DNA from: Streptomyces aurantiogriseus
GTDB taxonomy: Bacteria > Actinomycetota > Actinomycetes > Streptomycetales > Streptomycetaceae
DNA: 64,000 nucleotides
Assembly: GCF_014649375.1 (NCBI RefSeq)
Contig: NZ_BMSX01000003.1
Location: forward strand, 248,001 to 312,000
Reading direction: 5' to 3'
Shown: piece by piece, positions 25,286 through 33,447 of the stretch
How the letters are laid out: every line of letters starts with the position of its first letter
Numbering within the stretch: the stretch's first letter is position 1
The notes under the pieces: generated by a model
Database searches by the model: none
Told to the model about the DNA's origin: nothing
Seen by the model: the letters and a program-made list of their open reading frames with translations, nothing else
Translations under genes and position numbers: made by a program

Positions 25286-25711
25286 ATGGAAGACGCGGGT
25301 GGGATGAGAGCGTGTGCGGCCGGATTCGTCGCGCGGGTCACCGTGCGCAACCGGCTGCCGTTGGACTACTCCGTCGCCAGCCTGCGTGTCGTCGACTTTC
25401 TGGTCGACGGGTTGCGTAAGGGCGGCGCGGACCGGGAGCGCGCGCACGACACGCTGGTCGGGCTGGGGGCGTACGTCGGTGAGGTGCTCGTCCGGCGGGC
25501 CGGTGCCGAGTGGGTGGATTTCGACGCGTACCAGCAGGCGTATTTCGGCCAGCCGGTCGGGGTGCGGATGCCGGACGGGCGGATCTGGAACCCCCTCGGG
25601 AAGGTCGTCAACCGGTTCGAGGTGGGCGGGGCCGAGGAATCCCTGCAGACCTTCTACCTGACTCTGCACGGCAGGGCCCGCAGGGCGCCGGCCAGGAGGG
25701 CGGCGGCCTGA
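25286..25711 (+). CDS. Small conserved hypothetical protein, paralogue of 13590-14009
   Basis: 141 aa from an ATG at 25286 with a G-rich site 8 nt upstream. The core is LDYSVASLRVVDFLVDGLRKGG, GLGAYVGEVLVRRAGAEWVDF, GVRMPDGRIWNPLGKVVNRFE and SLQTFYLTLHG. A Streptomyces paralogue family with no known function; basic Ala/Arg-rich C-terminus. Cytoplasmic. Confidence 0.7.
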   Translation: MEDAGGMRACAAGFVARVTVRNRLPLDYSVASLRVVDFLVDGLRKGGADRERAHDTLVGLGAYVGEVLVRRAGAEWVDFDAYQQAYFGQPVGVRMPDGRIWNPLGKVVNRFEVGGAEESLQTFYLTLHGRARRAPARRAAA

Positions 25712-25896
25712 CCGGGGTGCACGCCGCCGGTACCGGCACGGTCCCACGAGGGTGGACCGCGCCGGAGCCGCCGCTGCCCTGTGACACATCTGTGAGCCGT
25801 GACGCTGATGACCGTGGGGGCGTGGACGCGGCCGGAACGTGTTCACGGAGCGGCCGTCACGCACCCGCCACGAACTCCGCACGAACGAGGACAGTC

Positions 25897-26514
25897 TTGG
25901 GCCAGGGAGGGGAACCCCGGCGCGCGCACGCGTACGACGGGGAACTGGGCGCGGCCGTAGCACGGGCTCAGGACGGTGACGAGGCCGCGTTCGCGGTCGC
26001 GTACCGGATCGTGCAACCGGGACTGCTCGGCTATCTGCGCGGGATCGTCGGCGACGACGCCGAGGACGTCGCCTCCGACGCCTGGCTGGAGATAGCCCGG
26101 GACCTCGGGCGGTTCAAGGGCGACGGGGCGGGCTTCCGGGGCTGGACGGCGACCATCGCCCGGCACCGGGCGCTGGACCATCTGCGCAGGCTGCGGGTAC
26201 GGCCCCGGTCGGCGGCGCTCGAACAGGACGTGCTCGACCTGCCGGGGGCGTACAGCACCCACGACCAGGCCCTGGAGACCCTCTCCACGGAGCGGGCCAT
26301 GGAGCTGGTGCGGGGGCTGCCGCGCGACCAGGCCGAGGCCGTGCTGCTGCGGGTCGTGGTCGGGCTGGACGGGCCGGCCGCCGCCCGCGTCCTCGGCAAG
26401 CGGCCCGGCGCGGTCCGTACGGCCGCCCACCGGGGGCTGAAGCGGCTCGCCCGGCAGCTGGGCGTCGAGGGTGTGACGGATGACGGCCGCCGGACGCTGG
26501 GGGATTCGAAATGA
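25897..26514 (+). CDS. ECF-family RNA polymerase sigma factor (copy 1)
   Basis: 205 aa from a TTG at 25897 with GAGGA 5 nt upstream. Region 2 is ARAQDGDEAAFAVAYRIVQPGLLGYLRGIVGDDAEDVASDAWLEIARDLGRFKG, then FRGWTATIARHRALDHLRR. Region 4 is LPRDQAEAVLLRVVVGLDGPAAARVLGKRPGAVRTAAHRGLKRLA. The gene overlaps a small ORF and precedes a single-TM protein likely to act with it. It is about two-thirds identical to the sigma factor at 27891-28550. Confidence 0.92.
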   Translation: MGQGGEPRRAHAYDGELGAAVARAQDGDEAAFAVAYRIVQPGLLGYLRGIVGDDAEDVASDAWLEIARDLGRFKGDGAGFRGWTATIARHRALDHLRRLRVRPRSAALEQDVLDLPGAYSTHDQALETLSTERAMELVRGLPRDQAEAVLLRVVVGLDGPAAARVLGKRPGAVRTAAHRGLKRLARQLGVEGVTDDGRRTLGDSK

Positions 26515-26630
26515 ACGGTGACGGCCGCGGCCCGTATGGATCAGGGGCGGCGGACGTTCCCGAAGGCAACAACTCGATCGAAGAGTCGAGCACGCGAGAC
26601 AGGCGGAAACGGACATGGGTGAACGGATGA
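26511..26630 (+). CDS. Possible coupled small ORF (39 aa)
   Basis: An ATG overlapping the sigma-factor stop (ATGA) opens a 39-codon frame that ends by overlapping an ATG at 26627 inside the next gene (ATGA again). The double overlap resembles translational coupling. The peptide (Gly/Asp-rich N-part, Arg/Lys-rich C-part) has no known motif, and chance is not excluded. Confidence 0.25.
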   Translation: MNGDGRGPYGSGAADVPEGNNSIEESSTRDRRKRTWVNG

Positions 26631-27412
26631 GCGGCGGCGGGGATCGCGGCCGTCGGCGTGCGCACCCTGGTGCCTCCGTTTCCGGATCCCACGGCGCGGG
26701 CGACGACACCGCGGTCGAGGAACTGCTCGCGGCCGCCCTGCGGACCGGCACCACCGCGGACGCCGACGAGGGCGAGCGGCGGGCCGTCGCCGCCTTCCTG
26801 GCGGCCCGCGACTCCGGCGCCCACCATGCCCGTACCCGGCGCCGGGACGACTGGCGTCCCCGTGGGCAGCGGCACGCCTCACGTTCGCTGAAGGCCACGC
26901 TCTCCGTACTCGTCGCAAGCCTCACCCTGGGCGGGGTGGCGGTCGCCGCGATCGGTTCCGCCGGGTCCTCCACGGACGCCCGTGACGACACCGGGCGTCA
27001 GCGGCAGTCGGCGAGCGCGTCCCAGAAGCCGGAGGCCGCGCCCTCCGTCACGCCGTCCCCCTCCGCTTCCTCCTCCACGGACCGGGACCGGCCGGTGAAC
27101 GCGCAGGACACCGAGGCGCACTGCCGGGCCTACCAGCAGGTCAAAGGGCGGGGCAAGGCGCTGGACGCCACGGCCTGGGAGCGGCTGGTGACCGCTGCGG
27201 GCGGCGAGGAGAACGTCACCGCTTTCTGCGCGGCGCAGACCGCGTCCGCGTCCGCTTCCCCGTCTTCCGGCACCCCTTCTTCGGGCAGTGGCCAGGACAA
27301 GGGCGACAAGGCGGGCGAGGACTCCGGCAACGGGAGCGGTCAGCAGAAGCCCGAGGCCGAGAAGACCCCCGAGGCCGAGAAGACCCCCGAAGCCAAGGGC
27401 AAGAACCAGTAA
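26615..27412 (+). CDS. Single-TM protein paired with ECF sigma factor (anti-sigma-like)
   Basis: 265 aa from an ATG at 26615 (26627 is an alternative). A cytoplasmic N-terminus of ~95 residues includes VEELLAAALRTG and GERRAVAAFLAARDSG. One membrane helix follows (LKATLSVLVASLTLGGVAVAAIG, about 91-113). The extracytoplasmic part contains CRAYQQVKGRGKALDATAWERLVTAAGG and a second Cys (FCAAQ), then a low-complexity tail with PEAEKTPEAEK repeats. The topology and position suggest an anti-sigma or envelope sensor, though no ZAS zinc motif is seen. The same architecture recurs at 28550-29926. Confidence 0.75.
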   Translation: MGERMSGGGDRGRRRAHPGASVSGSHGAGDDTAVEELLAAALRTGTTADADEGERRAVAAFLAARDSGAHHARTRRRDDWRPRGQRHASRSLKATLSVLVASLTLGGVAVAAIGSAGSSTDARDDTGRQRQSASASQKPEAAPSVTPSPSASSSTDRDRPVNAQDTEAHCRAYQQVKGRGKALDATAWERLVTAAGGEENVTAFCAAQTASASASPSSGTPSSGSGQDKGDKAGEDSGNGSGQQKPEAEKTPEAEKTPEAKGKNQ

Positions 27413-27429
27413 GCGGCAAGAACCAGTAA
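27398..27429. repeat. 17-bp tandem duplication across a stop codon
   Basis: GGCAAGAACCAGTAA occurs at 27398-27412 and again at 27415-27429. The first copy encodes the gene's last residues and stop; the second is untranslated. It looks like a slippage duplication. Confidence 0.85.
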
Positions 27430-27890
27430 TTCAGGCCGGGCTCATCAGCCCCAGGGGCTCAGCAGCAGCCCAGCCGGTCCCAGAAGCCCGTCAGCCGGTC
27501 CCGTAGACCCTGCACGGCAGGCGGCGCCACAGCAACGGCCGGGGCCGCCACCCCCCACAGGAGAGGCCCCGGCCGTCGCGCGGCACGGGCCGCGCGGCGA
27601 CCCGTACTTCCTACAGCGCCGAGAGTGCGTTTTCTGTCACACCCCGGGTCGGCAAATCCTGTCCCGAGTTGGTTGCATCTTGTACGGACATGGACGACCA
27701 GCGGTTTCAGGTCGTAACGTGCCTTTCGCGCCGGACGGCGGAGCGGCTGGAGCAGCATGACCACTGCGGCCCCACGACCACCGGGCAGCATGACCACTGC
27801 AGCACCGTGACCAACCGCGGGCCCCGACCGTTGAGGGCCGGGACGCTGTGCGGTCGGTGACACCGCAACCATCAACCGAGGAACCACGAC
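27413..27890. other. Intergenic region between the two sigma modules
   Basis: 478 nt without a convincing gene. It begins with a 17-bp-period duplication of the preceding gene's 3' end, contains the GC-rich hairpin at 27536-27576, and further on has a direct repeat of AGCATGACCACTGC (near 27755 and 27788) in a G+C-poorer stretch that probably holds the promoter of the second sigma gene. Confidence 0.6.
27536..27576 (+). terminator. Terminator-like hairpin after the first sigma module
   Basis: A 12-bp perfect GC-rich stem (27536-27547 with 27565-27576) and a 17-nt loop, 124 nt after the single-TM gene. Typical of Streptomyces terminators lacking a U tract. Confidence 0.55.
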
Positions 27891-28550
27891 GTGGGGGACG
27901 ACGCGGAGCTGACAGCCGCGGTGCTTGCGGCACAGGACGGAGACGAGACCGCGTTCCGTGCTGTGTACCGCGCGGTGCACCCGCGGCTCCTCGGCTATGT
28001 CCGCACGCTCGTCGGCGACCTCGACGCCGAGGACGTCGCCTCCGAGGCCTGGCTGCAGATCGCCCGTGACCTGGAGCGGTTCAGCGGCGACGCGGACCGC
28101 TTCCGCGGCTGGGCCGCCCGTATCGCCCGTAACCGCGCCCTCGACCACGTCCGTATGCGCGGGCGGCGTCCCGCGATCGGCGGCGACGAGACGGAGCTGA
28201 CCGGGCGGGCCGCCGAGTCCGACACCGCGGGCGAGGCCATCGAGGCGCTCGCCACCGGCCGGACCCTCGACCTCATCGCCCGGCTGCCGCAGGACCAGGC
28301 CGAGGCCGTCGTCCTGCGGGTCGTCGTGGGCCTGGACGCCAAGACCGCTGCCGAGACGCTCGGCAAACGGCCCGGTGCGGTACGGACGGCCGCGCATCGT
28401 GGACTGAAGAAGCTCGCCGAGCTGCTCGGTGAGGATCCGGAAACGGCCGGCGTGCTCGACGCACTCCCGCCCCAGCGAGGACCGCGCTCGGGCGCGGTGA
28501 CGTCCGCCGGTGTGACGCATGCGTGCGCGCGGACGCAGAAGGACATGTGA
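27891..28550 (+). CDS. ECF-family RNA polymerase sigma factor (copy 2)
   Basis: 219 aa from a GTG at 27891. Region 2 is AAVLAAQDGDETAFRAVYRAVHPRLLGYVRTLVGDLDAEDVASEAWLQIARDLERFSG. Region 4 is LPQDQAEAVVLRVVVGLDAKTAAETLGKRPGAVRTAAHRGLKKLAELLG. A ~35-residue C-terminal extension with a Cys is unusual. Its stop overlaps the start of the next gene (TGATG). A clear paralogue of 25897-26514, so the region holds a duplicated module. Confidence 0.93.
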   Translation: MGDDAELTAAVLAAQDGDETAFRAVYRAVHPRLLGYVRTLVGDLDAEDVASEAWLQIARDLERFSGDADRFRGWAARIARNRALDHVRMRGRRPAIGGDETELTGRAAESDTAGEAIEALATGRTLDLIARLPQDQAEAVVLRVVVGLDAKTAAETLGKRPGAVRTAAHRGLKKLAELLGEDPETAGVLDALPPQRGPRSGAVTSAGVTHACARTQKDM

Positions 28551-29926
28551 TGGCCGACGAGCGCTGTGTCTTCCCGGAAGATGCGGAGTCCCAGGACGCG
28601 GATTCCCCCGGCGGCTCCGCCGCGGGCCGGGCCCGCGGCCGGTGGCTGGACCGGGCGACCGCCGAGCGTCTGCTGAGCGGGGAGATGTCCGACAACGCTG
28701 TCGCCCCCGCCCACCGCGCCGAGGCCGAGCGCCTCGCGGGCACCCTGAACGCCCTCGCCGCCCTCTCCGCCGACCCGACCCCGCCCGACGAGGAACTCCC
28801 CGGCGAGGCCGCAGCTCTGGCCGCGTTCCGCAAGGCGCGCGCCGAACGCGCCGACAGCGCCGCTGGGCCGGTGATCGCCGCCCGGGAGGGAAGCGCTGGG
28901 GAGGGGGCCGCGCTCGCGGCTTTCCGCAGGGCCCGCGGTGCGCGTGCGGCGGAGCCGGTGGCAGGCGAGGACTTCGGCGAGGACCGACCCGGCGAGTCGG
29001 CCGCGCTCGCGGCTTTCCGCGCGGCGCGCGCCGGGCGTGCCGACCGTGATGCCGAGCCGAGCGCACCCGACGCCGACGCCGGGCTCGTCCGCATCGACGG
29101 CCGGGCGGCGGCCGGTGCCCGCCACCGTTGGAAGCGGCCCGCCCGGCTGGGGCTGGCCGCCGCGCTGGCCGTCGGGATGGTCGGCGGGGTAGCCGTCGCC
29201 GCCGGGACCGGCGTGTTGCCGACACCGTTCGACCGGGCCGAGCCGGAACCCGCGGCCTCCGTGTCGGCCGCCGCCACGCCCGACTCCAACCGGCCGTTCG
29301 TCTCGCCCACACCGGGCGCGACCACCGGGGACGGCGAGGGTGAGGCGACTCCCGACGGCGCACCGAGCGCGACACCGGCGCCGAACGCCGAGGGGAACGC
29401 GAAGGGCGGCCCCGACGACGACCCGGCCGCCCGCGACGGCGGCGGGGTGCCGAGCGGGGTGGCCTCGGCCTGCCGGGACGTCCGCGACGGCAAGACGCTG
29501 AACGGCGAGCGCCGCCGCACCCTGGAGGGCGCGGCGGGCGGCTCCTCGCGCGTGCCGGCGTACTGCGCGCAGGTCCTCGATCCGGTCGACGGCCGGCTCG
29601 GCGGCGTCACGGGCGGGCAGAGCGGCCCCGACGAGCAGAGCGGCGGCTGGAACGGCGGGGACAGCCAAAGCGCCACCGGTGGCAAGGCCGGAAAGGACGG
29701 CAAGGGAGAGACCGGCGGGAAGACCGGGAAGCCCGGCAACGGCGGGAAGAGCGAGAAGGACGACGCCTCCGGCGGCACGTCCGGCGGCTCCGGCGGCAGC
29801 CAGCACCCGAAGGGGATCGCCGCACCCTCCACCCCGTCCGCCTCCTCTCCGTCCACCTTCTCCCCCCTGCCCAAGCGGGCCCCCGAGACGGGCCCGTCGC
29901 CCGAGCCGACGTACAGCGCACTCTGA
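28550..29926 (+). CDS. Single-TM protein paired with ECF sigma factor, with triplicated ALAAFR repeat
   Basis: 458 aa from an ATG at 28550 with GAAGGA upstream, overlapping the sigma stop. The cytoplasmic part has an anti-sigma-like start (RWLDRATAERLLSGEM, then AEAERLAGTLNALAALSA) and three repeats: EAAALAAFRKARAERA, EGAALAAFRRARGARA and ESAALAAFRAARAGRA. One membrane helix lies at about 196-218 (LGLAAALAVGMVGGVAVAAGTG). The outside part is S/P/G/K rich with CRDVRDGKTLNGERRRTLEGAAGG and a second Cys (YCAQV), matching the two-Cys pattern of its paralogue. Likely regulates its sigma factor from the membrane; inference only. Confidence 0.78.
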   Translation: MADERCVFPEDAESQDADSPGGSAAGRARGRWLDRATAERLLSGEMSDNAVAPAHRAEAERLAGTLNALAALSADPTPPDEELPGEAAALAAFRKARAERADSAAGPVIAAREGSAGEGAALAAFRRARGARAAEPVAGEDFGEDRPGESAALAAFRAARAGRADRDAEPSAPDADAGLVRIDGRAAAGARHRWKRPARLGLAAALAVGMVGGVAVAAGTGVLPTPFDRAEPEPAASVSAAATPDSNRPFVSPTPGATTGDGEGEATPDGAPSATPAPNAEGNAKGGPDDDPAARDGGGVPSGVASACRDVRDGKTLNGERRRTLEGAAGGSSRVPAYCAQVLDPVDGRLGGVTGGQSGPDEQSGGWNGGDSQSATGGKAGKDGKGETGGKTGKPGNGGKSEKDDASGGTSGGSGGSQHPKGIAAPSTPSASSPSTFSPLPKRAPETGPSPEPTYSAL

Positions 29927-30137
29927 GCCGTCTGCGCGCCCCCTCTGACCTGCGGTTTTGGAAGTCGCCGAAATTTCTTCGCGACAGGTGTGACGTTTTC
30001 GGCGCCCCAGGCGCAGTAAGAAGTGAGCCGACTGGTCATCGGCCCTCGCACTGAGCCGGGGTTCCCCCCGTACCCACGGCTCGTGCACCTGGCGCGGGCG
30101 GGACACGTTCCCCCGGTCCCGCCCGCGCCCCAGAACC

Positions 30138-31013
30138 TCACCAGGAGACGACGACCTTGTCGCCGTTCCTCACCTCCGCGAACAGCTCCGCGATCGCCGC
30201 CTCGTCCCGTACGTTGACGCAGCCGTGCGAGGCCCCGGCGTATCCCCGGGCCGCGAAGTCCGACGAGTAGTGCACCGCCTGCCCGCCGCTGAAGAACATC
30301 GCGTACGGCATCGGCGAGTCGTAGAGCGTGGACACATGGCGGCGGGACTTCCAGTAGACGTGGAACACGCCCTCCCTTGTGGGCGTGTACTGCGAGCCGA
30401 AGCGGACCGACATCGTCGACAGGGTCCGGCCGTCGATCATCCAGCGCAGCGTCCGGCTCGTCTTGTCGATGCACAGCACCCGCCCGGTCAGGCAGCGCGG
30501 ATCGGGCTCGGCGGCCGGCTGACCGCCCATCAAGTACAGCTCCCACTGCCCCGGCTCGTACGTCATCCCCAGCAGCCGCTCCCAGGTGACGGCGTCCGTC
30601 CGCCCGGTCTGCGGCAGCCCCCGCTTGCCCTGGAAACCGCTCACCGCCTCCTCGGTCGCTTCGTCGTACGTCCCCGTCGGCCCGTCGAACAGCCAGGACA
30701 CCTGCCGCAGCCGGGCCTGGAGCTCACGGACCTCGCGCCCGGTGTCGCCGCGGGACCAGAGGACGGGCGGAGGCTCGGGCGGCTCCGGGGGCTCGGAGGT
30801 GGTGGGGGCGGCGTCGGACGCGCCGTCGCCGCGCGTCGCAGGGGCCGTAGGGGCCGTAGGGGTTGCACGGCTCCCGTGGGCCGTAGGGCTGACGTCGATA
30901 TGGACGGGCGGGCGTCCCTTGTCCTCCGCGCCGGTCGTCTGCACCGTGCAGCCGCACACCGTCACCAGAGCCGCCGTGCCCGCCGCGACGGCGAGTGATC
31001 TTCGCATCGTCAT
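30138..31013 (-). CDS. L,D-transpeptidase (YkuD) lipoprotein with peptidoglycan-binding domain
   Basis: 291 aa from an ATG at 31013. It has an N-terminal signal with a lipobox-like end (LVTVCGC) and a P/E/T-rich linker. A PG_binding_1 domain (REVRELQARLRQVSWLFDGPTGTYDEAT, then VSGFQGKRGLP) precedes the YkuD catalytic domain. The active site ASHGCVNVRDE holds the nucleophilic Cys and preceding His. It makes 3-3 cross-links or attaches proteins to peptidoglycan at the outer membrane face. Divergent from the mutase gene. Confidence 0.92.
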   Translation of the reverse strand: MTMRRSLAVAAGTAALVTVCGCTVQTTGAEDKGRPPVHIDVSPTAHGSRATPTAPTAPATRGDGASDAAPTTSEPPEPPEPPPVLWSRGDTGREVRELQARLRQVSWLFDGPTGTYDEATEEAVSGFQGKRGLPQTGRTDAVTWERLLGMTYEPGQWELYLMGGQPAAEPDPRCLTGRVLCIDKTSRTLRWMIDGRTLSTMSVRFGSQYTPTREGVFHVYWKSRRHVSTLYDSPMPYAMFFSGGQAVHYSSDFAARGYAGASHGCVNVRDEAAIAELFAEVRNGDKVVVSW

Positions 31014-31230
31014 GCCCGAGATGTTCCCCCCGGACGGCGGCTCGCGAACGGACCCGACGTGGTGTGCCCTGGACTTGTGACGGTCACCGCAATCACTCTG
31101 TGAGGAAGGTCCCAGCGTGCTCCCCTCCACCGGGTGCACGCCCGCCGCTACAGTCCGTCGAAGAGTCGGTCTGTACTGGCGAGTAACTGGCGAGTAACTC
31201 GAGCAACTGCTGAGCGGGAGGCATCACACC

Positions 31231-32811
31231 ATGGCGCGCGAGTCGGAGTCCGGACTGCCCATCGAGCCGGTCTACGGGCCGGACGCTCTGCAGGGCTGGG
31301 ATGCGGCCGACAAGCTGGGTGAGCCGGGGTCGTACCCGTTCACGCGGGGTGTGTATCCGTCGATGTACACCGGCCGTCCCTGGACCATGCGCCAGTACGC
31401 GGGCTTCGGGACGGCGGTGGAGTCCAACGCCCGGTACAAGCAGCTGATCGCCAACGGCACGATGGGGCTGTCGGTCGCCTTCGACCTGCCCACCCAGATG
31501 GGCCACGACTCCGATGCCCCGATCGCGCACGGCGAGGTCGGCAAGGTGGGCGTGGCCATCGACTCGGTGGACGACATGCGGGTGCTGTTCGGCGGGATCC
31601 CGCTGGACAAGGTGTCGACGTCGATGACGATCAACGCGCCGGCCGCGCTGCTGCTGCTGATGTACCAGCTGGTCGGCGAGGAGCAGGGCGTCCCCGCCTC
31701 CCAGCTGACCGGCACGATCCAGAACGACGTGCTGAAGGAGTACATCGCGCGGGGGACGTACATCTTCCCGCCGAAGCCGTCGCTGCGGCTGATCGCGGAC
31801 ATCTTCAAGTACTGCAAGGCCGAGATCCCGAAGTGGAACACCATCTCGATCTCCGGCTACCACATGGCCGAGGCGGGCGCCTCGCCCGCGCAGGAGATCG
31901 CGTTCACGCTGGCGGACGGGATCGAGTACGTGCGCACGGCGGTCGCGGCCGGCATGGACGTCGACGACTTCGCCCCCCGGCTGTCCTTCTTCTTCGTCGC
32001 CCGGACGACGATCCTGGAGGAGGTCGCCAAGTTCCGTGCCGCCAGGCGTATTTGGGCGCGGGTGATGCGGGACGAGTTCGGCGCGAAGAACCCCAAGTCG
32101 ATGATGCTGCGCTTCCACACGCAGACGGCCGGGGTGCAGCTGACCGCCCAGCAGCCCGAGGTGAACCTGGTGCGCGTCGCGGTGCAGGGCCTGGCGGCGG
32201 TCCTCGGCGGCACGCAGTCCCTGCACACCAACTCCTTCGACGAGGCGATCGCGCTGCCGACGGACAAGTCCGCCCGTCTGGCGCTGCGCACCCAGCAGGT
32301 GCTCGCCTACGAGACGGACGTGACGGCGACCGTCGACCCCTTCGCCGGCTCGTACGTGATCGAGAAGATGACGGACGAGGTCGAGGCGGCGGCCGTCGAG
32401 CTGATGGCGAAGGTCGAGGACCTCGGCGGCGCGGTCAGCGCGATCGAGCACGGTTTCCAGAAGAGCGAGATCGAGCGCAGCGCGTACCGGATCGCTCAGG
32501 AGACGGACTCCGGCGAGCGGGTCGTCGTCGGTGTCAACCGCTTCCAGCTCGACGAGGAGGAGCCCTACGAGCCCCTCCGCGTCGACCCGGCCATCGAGGC
32601 CCAGCAGGCGGAACGGCTCGCGAAGCTGCGGGCCGAGCGCGACCAGGCCGCGGTGGACACCGCCCTGGCCGCCCTGAAGAAGGCGGCCGAGGGCGAGGAC
32701 AACGTCCTGTACCCGATGAAGGACGCGCTGAAGGCGCGGGCGACCGTGGGCGAGGTGTGCAACGCGCTGCGGGAGGTTTGGGGGACTTACGTGCCGTCGG
32801 ATGCGTTCTGA
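31231..32811 (+). CDS. Methylmalonyl-CoA mutase-type acyl-CoA mutase, large (catalytic) subunit
   Basis: 526 aa, ATG with a GGGAGG-type site. It has the B12-dependent mutase catalytic barrel: [42 protein letters not shown] and [26 protein letters not shown]. The Tyr in RQYAGF and the Arg in ARGTYIF are the residues that mark methylmalonyl-CoA rather than isobutyryl-CoA mutases, as I recall the family. The C-terminal cobalamin-binding domain (DxHxxG) is absent, so it needs a separate small subunit, not found in this window. It may feed propionyl/methylmalonyl units to central metabolism or polyketides. Confidence 0.9.
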   Translation: MARESESGLPIEPVYGPDALQGWDAADKLGEPGSYPFTRGVYPSMYTGRPWTMRQYAGFGTAVESNARYKQLIANGTMGLSVAFDLPTQMGHDSDAPIAHGEVGKVGVAIDSVDDMRVLFGGIPLDKVSTSMTINAPAALLLLMYQLVGEEQGVPASQLTGTIQNDVLKEYIARGTYIFPPKPSLRLIADIFKYCKAEIPKWNTISISGYHMAEAGASPAQEIAFTLADGIEYVRTAVAAGMDVDDFAPRLSFFFVARTTILEEVAKFRAARRIWARVMRDEFGAKNPKSMMLRFHTQTAGVQLTAQQPEVNLVRVAVQGLAAVLGGTQSLHTNSFDEAIALPTDKSARLALRTQQVLAYETDVTATVDPFAGSYVIEKMTDEVEAAAVELMAKVEDLGGAVSAIEHGFQKSEIERSAYRIAQETDSGERVVVGVNRFQLDEEEPYEPLRVDPAIEAQQAERLAKLRAERDQAAVDTALAALKKAAEGEDNVLYPMKDALKARATVGEVCNALREVWGTYVPSDAF

Positions 32812-32868
32812 GTGATCCACTTCGGGGTACGGTGAGTAAGTTTCCGTATCCGGAGGGGAGTTGCCGGG

Positions 32869-33447
32869 GTGAGGCGTGCGCGGCGGACGACGGTCCTGGA
32901 GGCCGAGACCTGGCTCACCGGGGAGCTGGAGGGGTATCGCGGTGAGGTGCTCTACGGGAGGCTTACCGCGACTCCCTGGGCCGACGGCTCGCATCAGGTG
33001 ACGCTGACTCATGTGACCCGCAAGTTCTACACGGCGGAGGCACGTCGTTCCGGTCTCAAGTGCGTGCTCGGCATCGGTCTCTGGCTGCCCACGGGGCCCG
33101 ACGACTTCGCGGTACCCGATCTTTCGGTCGTCGAGACGGACTTCTTGGACGCCCACGTCCAGCACAACTGCTACGCCCCGCGTGCGTTCCGGATGGTGCT
33201 GGAGGTGACTGCCTGCAACTGGTCCGACGACCTCGGCCTCAAGGTCGACTGCTACGCCCAGGCCAACATCCCCGTCTACCTCATCGTCGACCGCAAACGC
33301 GACGAGGTCCTCCTCTACCAGGACCCAGCCGACGGCAAGTACCCCGACCCCCAGCGCTTCCAGCGGGGGCAGAGCGTGTCCGTGCCCGAGTCCGTCGGCG
33401 TTGCCGTCGATCTCTCCGTGGACACCCTCCTCGACGGCGACGACTAA
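32869..33447 (+). CDS. Uma2-family (PD-(D/E)XK) restriction-endonuclease-like protein
   Basis: 192 aa from a GTG at 32869 with GGAGGGGAG upstream. The Uma2/DUF820 pattern is visible: YRGEVLYGRL, FAVPDLSVVETDFLD, FRMVLEVTACNWSDDLGLKVDCYAQANIPVYLIVDRKRDEVLLY, containing the PD...ExT...K nuclease-like residues. These are abundant paralogues in Streptomyces with unclear function. Its stop overlaps the convergent monooxygenase stop (CTAA). Confidence 0.88.
   Translation: MRRARRTTVLEAETWLTGELEGYRGEVLYGRLTATPWADGSHQVTLTHVTRKFYTAEARRSGLKCVLGIGLWLPTGPDDFAVPDLSVVETDFLDAHVQHNCYAPRAFRMVLEVTACNWSDDLGLKVDCYAQANIPVYLIVDRKRDEVLLYQDPADGKYPDPQRFQRGQSVSVPESVGVAVDLSVDTLLDGDD

Noticed and set aside
27459..30546. 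Several 600-750-aa minus-strand frames over the sigma-factor region
   Set aside because: Arg/Pro/Ala-rich mirror frames of the plus-strand sigma and TM genes.
31014..31230. Possible cobalamin riboswitch upstream of the B12-dependent mutase
   Set aside because: No B12-box-like conserved segment was found in this 217-nt spacer.
31093..33165. 690-aa minus-strand frame across the mutase gene
   Set aside because: Antisense to a highly conserved enzyme; composition typical of a shadow frame.
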